53,558 nucleotides of DNA. Origin: Glycocaulis profundi. GTDB lineage: Bacteria; Pseudomonadota; Alphaproteobacteria; Caulobacterales; Maricaulaceae. The DNA lies in assembly GCA_007050995.1 (NCBI GenBank), contig VJOU01000009.1, forward strand, positions 71,078 to 124,635, written 5' to 3'. The translations under genes and the position numbers were made by a program. Below the pieces are notes generated by a model. The model saw only the letters and a program-made list of their open reading frames with translations. It made no database searches and had not been told where the DNA came from. Every line of letters starts with the position of its first letter. Within the stretch, counting starts at the first letter, position 1. Below, in pieces: positions 7,828-16,745 of this stretch.

Positions 7828-10698
7828 ATGACCGCCCTCGCACGCCTGTCCGCCGCCGCCCTGTGCGCCGTGATCACGACCCCGCTCGCCCTGGCCGATC
7901 CGGTCCGCGGGCTGTGCGGGGAGGCCGCGGGCGTGTGTTCGGGCGCCGCGCCGTCCGACGGCTTTCCCCTGATCGCGGGCGGGGTTCCGGCCGTGGTGCG
8001 GACCGATCCGGGCGATCACGGCGGGGTGCGCCGCGCCGCCCAGGACCTGCGCGCCGACCTCGAACGGGTGTCGGGCGAGGAAAGCTCGCTCAACCATTCT
8101 GACGGAAACGGCCTCGCGATCATCGTGGGCACGCTGGGCGGGAACGCCGACATCGACGCGATGGCCGCGGACGGGCGGCTGGACGTGTCCGGCATCGAGG
8201 GCGTCTGGGAGGGCTATGTCCAGCAGGTGGTCGAGAACCCCGTGCCGGGCGTGGACCGCGCGCTGGTCATCGCGGGCTCGGACATGCGCGGCGCCATCTT
8301 CGGGGTCTATGACCTGTCAGAGCGCATGGGTGTGTCGCCCTGGCACTGGTGGGCGGACGTGCCGGTGGAGCAGGCGAGCGATCTGCACGTGCAGGCGGGG
8401 CTGCGGGCCGAGGCGCCCACGGTCCGCTATCGCGGCATTTTCATCAATGACGAGAACCCGGCCCTGTATGGCTGGGTGAACGAGACCTATGGCGGGTTCG
8501 GACAGGAATTCTACACCGAGGTCTTCGAACTGATCCTGCGCATGCGCGGCAACTTCCTGTGGCCGGCCATGTGGGGCAAGGCCTTCTATGACGACGACGC
8601 GCTGAACCCGGAGATGGCCGAGGCCTACGGCATCGTCATCGGCACCACCCACCACGAGCCCATGGGCCGCGCTCACATCGAATGGGAGCGCCACGGCGAA
8701 GGGGAGTGGAATTACGACACCAATCCCGAGGCCCTGCGCCGCTTCTGGGCCGAGGGCGTGGCCCGGCTGGGCGGGGCGGAGGATCCGGTCACCATCGGCA
8801 TGCGCGGCGACGGCGACGAGGCGATGACCGAGGGCACCGCCACCGAGCTGCTCGAACGCATCGTGGCCGACCAGCGCGAGATCATCGCGGATGTGACCGG
8901 CCGCCCCGCCGAGGAGACCTTCCAGATCTGGGCGCTCTACAAGGAGGTGCAGGACTATTACGACGACGGCATGGACGTGCCCGAGGACGTGATGCTGCTC
9001 TTCGCGGACGACAACTGGGGCAATATCCGCCGCCTGCCCCGCCCGGGCTTGGACCGGCCGGGCGGGTACGGGGTCTACTACCATTTCGACTATGTGGGCG
9101 GGCCGCGGAACTACAAGTGGATCAACGTCACCCAGATCGAGCGCACCTGGGAGCAGATGAACCTCGCCTACGAGTTCGGCGCCAACGAGCTGTGGATCGT
9201 CAATGTCGGGGACATCAAGCCGATGGAGTTCCCCATCAGCTTCTTCCTCGAACACGCCTGGGATCCCGAGGCGATGACGCTGGAGGCCATGAGCGGCTAC
9301 ACCCGCCTGTGGGCCGCCCAGCAGTTCGGCGAGGCGCACGCGGACGACATCGCCGCGCTCCTGACCGGCTACACCAAATACAACTCGCGCCGCACCCCGG
9401 AGATGGTGGGCCCGGACACGTACAGCCTGATTCATTTCGACGAGGCCGACCGGATCGATGCCGAATGGGCCGCTCTGGCCGAGGAGGCGAACCGGCTGCG
9501 GGAGGTTCTGGACGACGACTACGACGACGCGTTCGTCCAGCTCGTCTGGTACCCGGTGGTGGGGGCGGGCAACGTGACCCGGCTGCACAACGAGACCGCC
9601 CGCAACCGGCTTCACGCCGCTCAGGGGCGGGTGTCGGCGAACGCCCATGCCGACGCGGTGCGCGAGGCGTTCGATCTGAACACCGAACTGAACCGCGTCT
9701 ATCACGAGGACGTCGCGGACGGGAAATGGCCCCACATGATGAGCCAGACCCGGATCAGCTACACGTACTGGCAGCAGCCCGACGAGGACGTGATCCCCGA
9801 TCTGGAGACGGTCGAGCCGGTCTCCGGCGCGGCGCTGGGCTTCGCGGTGGAGGGCGACGAGCGGGGCTGGCCCGGCGCGGACGGCGCGCCGGTGATCAGC
9901 CTGCATCGCTGGGGGGCGGACAGCCGCTGGATCGCCCTGTTCGACCGCGGCGACGCCCCCGCCAGCTTCGAGATCGCGCCCGGCGCGGACTGGATCACCC
10001 TCAGCGAGGCCTCAGGCGAGGCGGGCGCGGAGACCCGTGTGGCGGTGTCCGCGGACTGGTCCCGCGCCCCTGAAGGCCGGACCGAGGCCGAGCTGACCGT
10101 GCGCGGGCCGGACGGGACCGAAACCGTGGTGACGGTCGAGGCGGTCAATCCGTCCGGCGCGCCCGAGCCGGGCCGTTTCGTGGAGGGTGACGGCTACATC
10201 GCCATCGAGGCGGAGAACCACGCCCGTGCCATCGGCGACGACGAAATCGAGTGGCGCACCGTGCCCGAGCTGGGCCGGACCGGCTCGGCGGTCACCGCCT
10301 TCCCGGTGCTGGCCGAGCCCCGAGAGCCGGGCGGCGACGCGCCGCGGCTGGAATACGACATCCACCTGCACGAGGCGGGGGAGGTCGAGATCGAGGTGCT
10401 GATCTCGCCCACGCTGGACTTCAAGGGGCCGGAAGGGCTGGAGTTCGCGGTCTCCATCGGCGATGGCGAGCCCCAGCGCATCAACATCAACGCCGACGAC
10501 AGCCTGGAGACGTGGGACCTGCAGGCGGGCGACCGCATCGCCCGGCACGTCACCACCCACACCGTCTCAGAGCCCGGCCCGCACACGGTCAATGTCTGGC
10601 TGATCGACACCGGCGTGGTGTTCCAGCGCGTGGTCGTGTGGACCGGTGAACAGCCCGACAGCTATCTGGGGCCGCTCGAGAGCCGCAGGGCGGAATAG
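7828..10698 (+). CDS. Exported GH115 xylan alpha-1,2-glucuronidase
   Basis: A 956-residue protein with a signal peptide (about residues 1-23, cleavage near LALA/DP). The central block FINDENPALYGWVNETYGGF, then LRMRGNFLWPAMWGKAF and GTTHHEPMGRA, is characteristic of GH115. That family removes (4-O-methyl)glucuronic acid from internal and terminal xylose of glucuronoxylan. The C-terminal part (from about residue 780) looks like the usual beta-sandwich extension, with EGDGYIAIEAENHAR as a carbohydrate-binding-like start. Length matches the family. The start at 7828 has GAGGAGG 6-12 bases upstream. It pairs logically with the GH3 enzyme and the pentose pathway genes. Confidence 0.93.
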   Translation: MTALARLSAAALCAVITTPLALADPVRGLCGEAAGVCSGAAPSDGFPLIAGGVPAVVRTDPGDHGGVRRAAQDLRADLERVSGEESSLNHSDGNGLAIIVGTLGGNADIDAMAADGRLDVSGIEGVWEGYVQQVVENPVPGVDRALVIAGSDMRGAIFGVYDLSERMGVSPWHWWADVPVEQASDLHVQAGLRAEAPTVRYRGIFINDENPALYGWVNETYGGFGQEFYTEVFELILRMRGNFLWPAMWGKAFYDDDALNPEMAEAYGIVIGTTHHEPMGRAHIEWERHGEGEWNYDTNPEALRRFWAEGVARLGGAEDPVTIGMRGDGDEAMTEGTATELLERIVADQREIIADVTGRPAEETFQIWALYKEVQDYYDDGMDVPEDVMLLFADDNWGNIRRLPRPGLDRPGGYGVYYHFDYVGGPRNYKWINVTQIERTWEQMNLAYEFGANELWIVNVGDIKPMEFPISFFLEHAWDPEAMTLEAMSGYTRLWAAQQFGEAHADDIAALLTGYTKYNSRRTPEMVGPDTYSLIHFDEADRIDAEWAALAEEANRLREVLDDDYDDAFVQLVWYPVVGAGNVTRLHNETARNRLHAAQGRVSANAHADAVREAFDLNTELNRVYHEDVADGKWPHMMSQTRISYTYWQQPDEDVIPDLETVEPVSGAALGFAVEGDERGWPGADGAPVISLHRWGADSRWIALFDRGDAPASFEIAPGADWITLSEASGEAGAETRVAVSADWSRAPEGRTEAELTVRGPDGTETVVTVEAVNPSGAPEPGRFVEGDGYIAIEAENHARAIGDDEIEWRTVPELGRTGSAVTAFPVLAEPREPGGDAPRLEYDIHLHEAGEVEIEVLISPTLDFKGPEGLEFAVSIGDGEPQRININADDSLETWDLQAGDRIARHVTTHTVSEPGPHTVNVWLIDTGVVFQRVVVWTGEQPDSYLGPLESRRAE

Positions 10699-10714
10699 GA
10701 GAGCAGGGGAGAAC

Positions 10715-11425
10715 CTACGCTCCGAACACCACGATCTGGCCGTTGCGGGTCTCGGACGGGGAGGCGAGCTCCACGAACAGGGGCGCGATCTCGTCGGGGT
10801 GGGGCACGGTCTCGGGATCCTCGCCCGGAACGGCCTTGGCGCGCATCTTCGTGCGCGCATGGCCCGGATCGAGCAGGTTGGCCCTGACCGGGCTGTCGTC
10901 GAGCTCCTTGGCCCAGCTCTGCACCAGAGCGTCCAGCGCGGATTTCGATGCCGCATAGGCCGCCCAGAAGGCGCGGCGGCGGGTGGCGGCGCCCGACGTG
11001 ACGAAGATCGCGCGGCCCGCGTCGGACTCGCGCAGCAGGCCCTCGAAGGCGCGCACGAAACGGGCGGGGGCGATCAGGTTCACGCCCATCACCTCGTTCC
11101 AGACCTTGGCCTGGATCTGGTGGGCGGGGGTGATGACGCCCAGAACGCCCGCATTGCACACCAGGATGTCCAGTCGGCCCCAGCGTTCCTTGACGATCTC
11201 GGCCAGCTTCTCGATGCCCTGGGTGTCGCCCAGATCCATCGGCGCGATGGTGCAGGCGCCGCCCTCGGCGCGGATCGCGTCATCGAGCTCTTCAAGCCCT
11301 GCCTGCGTGCGGGCGGTGGCGATCACGTGCGCGCCCTGCGCGGCGAGGGCCCTGGCGGCAGCGTAGCCGAGTCCGCGCGAGGCGCCGGTGACCAGCGCCA
11401 CGCGGCCTTGAAGAGATTGGGTCAT
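10715..11425 (-). CDS. SDR-family oxidoreductase
   Basis: A 236-residue classical short-chain dehydrogenase. The NAD(P) motif TGASRGLG spans residues 13-20, NAG is at 91-93, and the catalytic Ser144, Tyr157 and Lys161 (YAASK) are all present. Arg17 in the glycine motif and the ART segment near residue 40 suggest NADP preference (inference). The substrate is unknown. Its start overlaps the purF stop by 4 bases and it is last in a radA-cvpA-purF chain, an arrangement I recall from other Caulobacter-like genomes. Its stop faces the GH115 stop across 16 bases with no clear terminator. Confidence 0.88.
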   Translation of the reverse strand: MTQSLQGRVALVTGASRGLGYAAARALAAQGAHVIATARTQAGLEELDDAIRAEGGACTIAPMDLGDTQGIEKLAEIVKERWGRLDILVCNAGVLGVITPAHQIQAKVWNEVMGVNLIAPARFVRAFEGLLRESDAGRAIFVTSGAATRRRAFWAAYAASKSALDALVQSWAKELDDSPVRANLLDPGHARTKMRAKAVPGEDPETVPHPDEIAPLFVELASPSETRNGQIVVFGA

Positions 11426-12888
11426 GCGTCAACCAGTAGGGAAAGCTGCTGATCCTTGGCGGAGGACGTCCGGTCGCGGTCCACGAGCCGGGTCGGATAA
11501 TCGCCGGTGAAATAGTGGTCGGCGAGCTGGGGCCGCGCGTCGTCGCGCGCCTCGCCGGTGACCGCCCAGTAGAGCCCCTCCACCGACAGGAAGCCCAGCG
11601 AGTCGCATTCGAGCATCTCGCGCATCTTCCCGGGGTCGTGGCTGGCGGCCATCAGCTCTTCGCGCATCGGCATGTCGATGCCGTAGAAGTCCGGGTTGGT
11701 GATGGGCGGGCAGGCGGAGCGGAAATGGACTTCCGTCGCCCCGGCCTCGCGCACCATGCGCACGATCTTCTTGGACGTGGTGCCGCGCACGATGGAATCG
11801 TCGATCAGCAGCACCTTCTTGCCCTTGAGCACGGCGGCGTTGGCCGAGTGCTTGCGGCGCACGCCCAGATCGCGCTTGGCCTGGGTGGGCTGGATGAAGG
11901 TCCGGCCCACGAAGTGCGAGCGGATGATGCCCAGATCGAAGGGTTTGCCGATCTCCTCGGCATAGCCCAGCGCCGCGGTCATGCCGCTGTCGGGCACCGG
12001 CACGATCACGTCCACGTCCGCGGGCGCGTCCTGGGCCAGCCGGATGCCCATGCGCTTGCGCGCCTCATAGACCGAGCGGCCCTCGATCACGGAATCGGGG
12101 CGGGCGAAATAGATGTACTCGAACGCGCAGGGACGGGCCGGGCGCACGGGCGCGAAGCGCAGCGAATGGATGCCGTCGTCATCCACGATCACCGCCTCGC
12201 CGGGCTCGATCTCGCGCAGGAAGCGCGCGCCGATCATGTCCAGCGCGCAGGTCTCCGACGCGAAGATCACGGCCCCGTCCAGCTCGCCCATGACCAGCGG
12301 GCGGATGCCCAGCGGATCGCGCGCTCCTATCAGGCGGTCATTTGTCAGCGCGACCAGCGCGAACGCGCCCTCGACCTGACGCAAAGCGTGCATCAGGCGG
12401 TCCGCCGCGCTGGCCTCGCGCGAGCGGGCGGCGAGCTGGAGGATGACTTCGGTGTCGGAAGTGGACTGGAAGATGGCGCCGCCCGCCACCAGCTCCTCGC
12501 GCAGGGCGCGGGCGTTGGTCAGGTTGCCGTTATGGGCCACCGCCACGCCGCCGCCGCGCACGTCGGCGTAGAGCGGCTGGACGTTGCGCAGGACCGGCGC
12601 GCCGGAGGTGGAGTAGCGCACGTGCCCGATCGCCATGGAGCCTGACAGCGCGTCCAGCGTGGCGGGATCGGTGAAGTGTTCGCCCACCAGTCCCAGATGA
12701 CGCTCGGAGTGGAAGCGCCGCCCGTTATAGCTGGTGATGCCGCACGCTTCCTGGCCCCGGTGCTGGAGGGCGTGGAGCCCGAAGGCGACCAGAACCGCGG
12801 CCTTGTCCGCGCCGCGCACTCCGAACACCCCGCATTCTTCCTGCGGTCGGTCGGTGGCGGGATCGTAGGTCAGGGTGGAGAAGGTCAT
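11422..12888 (-). CDS. purF: Amidophosphoribosyltransferase
   Basis: A 488-residue enzyme for the first committed step of purine synthesis, PRPP plus glutamine to phosphoribosylamine. The N-terminal glutamine amidotransferase (class II, Ntn) domain has its nucleophile Cys19 in EECGVFG after an 18-residue propeptide that must be cleaved. The phosphoribosyltransferase domain shows VLLIDDSIVRGTTSKK, the PRPP-binding loop. A cysteine-containing C-terminal region suggests the Fe-S-bearing Bacillus-like type, but I cannot confirm a cluster. It overlaps cvpA upstream and the SDR gene downstream by 4 bases each, consistent with translational coupling. Confidence 0.97.
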   Translation of the reverse strand: MTFSTLTYDPATDRPQEECGVFGVRGADKAAVLVAFGLHALQHRGQEACGITSYNGRRFHSERHLGLVGEHFTDPATLDALSGSMAIGHVRYSTSGAPVLRNVQPLYADVRGGGVAVAHNGNLTNARALREELVAGGAIFQSTSDTEVILQLAARSREASAADRLMHALRQVEGAFALVALTNDRLIGARDPLGIRPLVMGELDGAVIFASETCALDMIGARFLREIEPGEAVIVDDDGIHSLRFAPVRPARPCAFEYIYFARPDSVIEGRSVYEARKRMGIRLAQDAPADVDVIVPVPDSGMTAALGYAEEIGKPFDLGIIRSHFVGRTFIQPTQAKRDLGVRRKHSANAAVLKGKKVLLIDDSIVRGTTSKKIVRMVREAGATEVHFRSACPPITNPDFYGIDMPMREELMAASHDPGKMREMLECDSLGFLSVEGLYWAVTGEARDDARPQLADHYFTGDYPTRLVDRDRTSSAKDQQLSLLVDA

Positions 12889-13496
12889 CCGGGCTCGTCC
12901 TCGCTGGTGGAGCGGATAAGGCGGTCCAGGGCGTCCGGGTCAAGGCGCTCGCTGCGATCCTCCGCGTCCGGACTGTCCGCGGGGCTCGCGTTCTCGGGGG
13001 CTCCTTGCGCCCAAGAGCCTTCCGGCGCAAGTCCTCGCAGCATGTCCGCCACCGATTCCGCCAGCGGATACATGCGCGCCTCGGTCATCCAGCGCGCCTC
13101 CGCGCCGGGCACGGCGGTCTGGAAGACCAGCACGCCCAGCCCCAGCAGGATCAGGCCCCGCGCCGCGCCGAAGAACACGCCCAGAAGCCGGTCGAGCGGA
13201 TGGACCGGCTCGTTCCGCCGCGTCAGGCCCAGCGCGGAGAAGATGAAGGCCAGCGCCAGATAGATGACGAGAAAGACCACCGACAGCGCGATGATCGAGG
13301 CGATCAGCTCGGAGCCCACGTATTCGGCCAGAACGTCCACCACCACGGGCCGCGCCCACAGCGCGCCCAGCGCGGCGATGACGAAGGCGGCCACCGTCAG
13401 CGCCTCGCGGATGAAGCCGCGGGCCACCGCGATCAGGATCGACAGCAGCAGGACGATCAGGGCGACGATGTCGAAACCGGTCAGGGTCTCCTCCAT
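12885..13496 (-). CDS. cvpA: CvpA-family membrane protein
   Basis: A 203-residue inner-membrane protein with four hydrophobic helices in the first about 140 residues (starting FDIVALIVLLLSILIAVARG) and a polar, acidic C-terminal tail. The helix pattern, the GFIREAL motif and its place directly before purF match CvpA, named for colicin V production in E. coli and linked to envelope stress tolerance in others. The molecular role is not settled. It starts 7 bases after radA ends and overlaps purF by 4 bases. Confidence 0.9.
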   Translation of the reverse strand: MEETLTGFDIVALIVLLLSILIAVARGFIREALTVAAFVIAALGALWARPVVVDVLAEYVGSELIASIIALSVVFLVIYLALAFIFSALGLTRRNEPVHPLDRLLGVFFGAARGLILLGLGVLVFQTAVPGAEARWMTEARMYPLAESVADMLRGLAPEGSWAQGAPENASPADSPDAEDRSERLDPDALDRLIRSTSEDEPG

Positions 13497-13503
13497 GCAG
13501 GGC

Positions 13504-14868
13504 TCATCCCTTCGGCTGCAGTCGGGCGACGAGGTCGGCGACGGTCTTGATGCCGGTCATGGCCAGCCCCGCGCCCTCCACGCCCGCAGGCGCGATGGCG
13601 CGGTTGAAACCCAGTTTCGCGGCCTCTTTGAGGCGAGCCTCCGCCCGGCCCACCGGGCGCACGTCGCCGGACAGGGCGATCTCGCCGAAAATCACGCCGT
13701 CGCCGGGCAGGGGGGTGTCGAAGCTGGAGGATATCAAGGCCGCCGCCACCGCAAGGTCCGCCGCGGGTTCGGAAATCTTCAGCCCGCCCGCCACGTTCAG
13801 ATAGACGTCGCGCCCTCCGAAGCCAAGCCCGCACCGGGCCTCCAGCACGGCCAGCACCATGGCCAGACGCCCTGAATCCCAGCCCACCACCGCCCGCCGG
13901 GGCGTGCCGAAGGCCGCCGGGGCGACCAGCGCCTGGATCTCGGTCAGCACGGGGCGGGTGCCCTCCATCCCGGCGAACACCGCAGCCCCCGAGGCGTCGT
14001 CGCCCCGGCCGTCCAGGAACAGGGCGGAGGGGTTCATCACCTCGGCCAGCCCGGCATCGGCCATCTCGAACACGCCGATCTCGTCGGCGGGGCCGAAGCG
14101 GTTCTTGACCGCGCGCAGGATGCGGAACTGGTGGGAGCGCTCGCCCTCGAAATACAGCACCGCGTCGACCATGTGCTCGACCACCCGCGGCCCGGCGATC
14201 TGCCCGTCCTTGGTGACGTGGCCCACGAGGATCACCGCCGTGTTCCGCTTCTTGGCGAACCGCACCAGTTCCTGCGCGCAGGCGCGCACCTGAGCGACCG
14301 TGCCCGGCGCGGCGGCGAGTTGGTCCGACCATAGCGTCTGGATGGAATCGATGATGGCGATGTCGGGCTTTTCCGCCTTCAGCCCGTCGAGAATGACCTC
14401 CAGCGAGGTCTCTGCAGCGAGCGCCACGGGACTGTCGGCCAGCCCCAGACGCCGCGCGCGGCGGCGCACCTGATCGGCGGCCTCCTCTCCGGAGACATAG
14501 ACCGCCTTGGCGCCGGTCTTCGCCAGCTTGGCGACCGCCTGCAGCAGGAGGGTGGACTTGCCGATCCCCGGATCGCCGCCCACCAGCACCGCCGAGCCGG
14601 GCACCAGACCGCCGCCGGCCACCCGGTCGAACTCCGCGATGCCGGTCTGGAAGCGGGGCGGATCGTCGGTCTCGCTGCCCAGATCGACAAGCTCCAGCCG
14701 CGAGCGGCGACCCGTGGCGCGCTTGGGCGAGGCCTGGCTGGACAGGGGCGCGGACGGCGCCTCCTCGGCCAGCGTGTTCCACGATCCGCACGAGTCACAC
14801 CGCCCCGCCCACTTGGCATGAACCGCCCCGCAGGACTGGCAGACGAAAACGGTGTCGGAACGGGCCAT
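13504..14868 (-). CDS. radA: DNA repair protein RadA
   Basis: A 454-residue RecA-like branch-migration ATPase. It opens with a four-cysteine zinc finger (Cys10, Cys13, Cys24, Cys27). The Walker A motif GGDPGIGKST is near residue 100, the RadA signature KNRFG is near residue 250, and a Lon-like domain fills the C-terminus (GDVRPVGRAEARLKEA). Family knowledge: it processes recombination intermediates and acts in genome maintenance. It is the first gene of the radA-cvpA-purF-SDR run. Its promoter would lie in the 202-base gap shared divergently with the BLUF locus. Confidence 0.97.
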   Translation of the reverse strand: MARSDTVFVCQSCGAVHAKWAGRCDSCGSWNTLAEEAPSAPLSSQASPKRATGRRSRLELVDLGSETDDPPRFQTGIAEFDRVAGGGLVPGSAVLVGGDPGIGKSTLLLQAVAKLAKTGAKAVYVSGEEAADQVRRRARRLGLADSPVALAAETSLEVILDGLKAEKPDIAIIDSIQTLWSDQLAAAPGTVAQVRACAQELVRFAKKRNTAVILVGHVTKDGQIAGPRVVEHMVDAVLYFEGERSHQFRILRAVKNRFGPADEIGVFEMADAGLAEVMNPSALFLDGRGDDASGAAVFAGMEGTRPVLTEIQALVAPAAFGTPRRAVVGWDSGRLAMVLAVLEARCGLGFGGRDVYLNVAGGLKISEPAADLAVAAALISSSFDTPLPGDGVIFGEIALSGDVRPVGRAEARLKEAAKLGFNRAIAPAGVEGAGLAMTGIKTVADLVARLQPKG

Positions 14869-15070
14869 GACGAGTCCTTGGAAAGCGATGCAGACGCTTA
14901 CCGGGACTCGCCCGTCTTGACCATCGCGGCGCCGTCTGGCTCCGGCGAGTCAGCAACCTAACGAAAGCCACATGCGCAACTTTTGTGACGGATAGAATCA
15001 TTACTTCAATTTGGCTAAGTTTCTAGCCGGATTGTTTAAGTGCAATGGTTGCAAAGGATGCAATTAGGGG
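14869..15070. promoter_or_regulatory. AT-rich divergent intergenic region (radA / BLUF locus)
   Basis: A 202-base gap without coding signal. The row 15001-15060 counts 23 G+C of 60 (38%), far below the surroundings, and so probably holds a promoter for the plus-strand pair. TGCAA at 15041-15045 and TTGCA at 15049-15053 form an inverted repeat, and TGCAA recurs at 15059-15063, 18 bases after the first. GAATC at 14995-14999 is a CcrM (GANTC) methylation site if that enzyme exists here. I could not fix -35/-10 boxes with confidence. Confidence 0.45.
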
Positions 15071-16252
15071 ATGATGGGGCTCTCTTCCGTTTCCGCTTAC
15101 GCGCGCCGCCTTAAGGGCAAGACGCAGATCGACACGACTCAGCTTCAGTTTCTTAATCTTGAAGAGCTGGAGAAGCGATATGGCGACCGTTGGCCGCAGG
15201 TTCGCGGCCGTATCATCGAGACGTGCGAATCGTTCATCTCCAGACGCATCAGGCCGGAGGACCTTCTGCTGCGCGCGGCGAACGGATTCATCATCCTGCC
15301 GGACCCGAATCGCGAGGAGTGCGCAGAAGCGTTCACGCGCCGGATAAAGCTGGATCTGGAAAAGTTTTTTCTGGGCACGGATTATCTCAAGTCGCTGCGC
15401 CTGAGTGCGGAAACCAGGAACATCGCGTTGCAGGACCTGTTCAGCGCGCTGGAATCCGAGGCATTCGGACGTGCTGAAGCCGAACATGCCGCCGCCCGTG
15501 CCTGTGTTGACCCGCCCGCTGCGCCGCTGCCGGACTTTTCACTGCGCTTCGAATCCATCTGGACGATGCGGACAGGCCACGTCGCGCTGCAACGGATCCT
15601 GCCCTTCAGCGTGATCGATGGAGTCGGCAGCTGGGGCCATCAGATCCCGCCCAGCTCGGGCGGTGACGCCATGGTGATGGAATTCGATCGTCAGGTGTTG
15701 ATCTCGGCGGCGGCCGCCGCCCGCGCGAACGACGCGCCATCGCGCTGCGCTCTGGCGATTCCGGTGCATTTCCGCACGCTGGCCTCGGTGAAGCACCGGC
15801 TGCCTTACATGGCGTGCTTCAAGGAGCATGCGCACGGAAGAGTCTCAGGTCTGATGCTGCATGTGTGCGGCCTGCCCATGGACGCTCCCGCGTCGGTCAT
15901 CACGGAAATCACCGGCGTCGCGCGCAACATGACGCGCCGCATTCTATGCGAAGCGGATGCGTTCTCGATGCGGCCTGACCGTTTCGACGACGCGCGAGTC
16001 GACATTTTCACCTGCGCGGCGCCCGCCGACATCGGTTTGATGGAAAGGCGCGAAGTGGCGCTGCGGGTCTTCAATGCCCGCCTTCGCCGTTCGGGCGCGA
16101 TGGCGGCCCTGACGGACTGCCGCTCGCTCGGTCATGTCAGCGCGGGCGCGGCCGCAGGGTTCGCCCATTTCGCCGGTGACTCCGTGGACAGGCTTAAACG
16201 GCAGCCGGAGAAAGCGTATCGTCTCGACCCGCTCGGCCCTCAAGGCCCCTGA
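15071..16252 (+). CDS. Degenerate GGDEF-EAL-like protein, partner of BLUF
   Basis: A 393-residue soluble protein that I do not recognise by name. Residues 28-100 read like a GGDEF domain: RPEDLLLRAANGFIIL (61-76) occupies the place of the RxGGDEF loop, but the GGDEF residues are gone. Residues 158-330 resemble an EAL domain: FESIWTMRTGHVALQRILP (160-178) sits where YQPIVDL-x-EALxRW would be, without E-A-L, and EFDRQVLISAA (204-214) resembles the LDRWVL helix. Catalysis is therefore unlikely, and a ligand-binding or protein-contact role is inferred. It ends 16 bases before the BLUF gene. The start could be ATG 15071 or 15074; AGGGG at 15066-15070 suits the second better. The domain assignment is tentative. 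Confidence 0.7.
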   Translation: MMGLSSVSAYARRLKGKTQIDTTQLQFLNLEELEKRYGDRWPQVRGRIIETCESFISRRIRPEDLLLRAANGFIILPDPNREECAEAFTRRIKLDLEKFFLGTDYLKSLRLSAETRNIALQDLFSALESEAFGRAEAEHAAARACVDPPAAPLPDFSLRFESIWTMRTGHVALQRILPFSVIDGVGSWGHQIPPSSGGDAMVMEFDRQVLISAAAAARANDAPSRCALAIPVHFRTLASVKHRLPYMACFKEHAHGRVSGLMLHVCGLPMDAPASVITEITGVARNMTRRILCEADAFSMRPDRFDDARVDIFTCAAPADIGLMERREVALRVFNARLRRSGAMAALTDCRSLGHVSAGAAAGFAHFAGDSVDRLKRQPEKAYRLDPLGPQGP

Positions 16253-16268
16253 TCGATGGAGCCGATCC

Positions 16269-16745
16269 ATGACGCATCTCCGCCCCGTTCCTGTCGCGGA
16301 CTCCCCGACGTGGCGGCTGGTCTACGCCTCGACCAGCCTGATCGAAGCCGGTCCGGGCGCGTTCCGCGCCGAAATCGCTGACATTCTGGCGTCGAGCGCC
16401 CGCAACAACCGGCTGCTCACCCTGACAGGGGTTCTCGTTCACAACGGATCGCGCTTCATGCAGCTGCTCGAAGGACCCAGAGAGTGCGTCCATTTCGTGA
16501 TGGACCTGATCCGCGCCGACACACGGCATGAGAGAATCGGCGTGCTGATCGACGAGCGGGCGGAAGTCCGCGCTCTGCCGGACTGGGCGATGGCGTTCCT
16601 GACCAGCCGGGACAAGGAGCTGTCCCATCTCAGCCCTGACCGGCTGGAGACGAAGCCGTCTGCGGAAATCCTTGAAGGGCTGGTCACCCTCAGCGAGCGA
16701 TGTTCGGAGATGTCCGTGCCGCTGGAACCGCCTCCCGGCGGCTAA
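16269..16745 (+). CDS. Short BLUF-domain blue-light sensor
   Basis: A 158-residue protein with one BLUF domain (about residues 14-112), which binds FAD and responds to blue light. Key residues align with AppA at a constant offset of two: Asn47 (NNRLLTLTG), Gln65 (FMQLLEG), Trp106 and Met108 (DWAMAF). The flavin-facing tyrosine is Tyr19 (RLVYAST), with a 4-residue longer loop after it. The roughly 45-residue tail has no effector domain. ATG 16269 has GGAG 9 bases upstream and gives a complete domain. It follows the degenerate GGDEF-EAL-like gene by 16 bases, so the two are probably one operon and partners. Its stop overlaps the mlaF stop by 4 bases, tail to tail. Confidence 0.92.
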   Translation: MTHLRPVPVADSPTWRLVYASTSLIEAGPGAFRAEIADILASSARNNRLLTLTGVLVHNGSRFMQLLEGPRECVHFVMDLIRADTRHERIGVLIDERAEVRALPDWAMAFLTSRDKELSHLSPDRLETKPSAEILEGLVTLSERCSEMSVPLEPPPGG

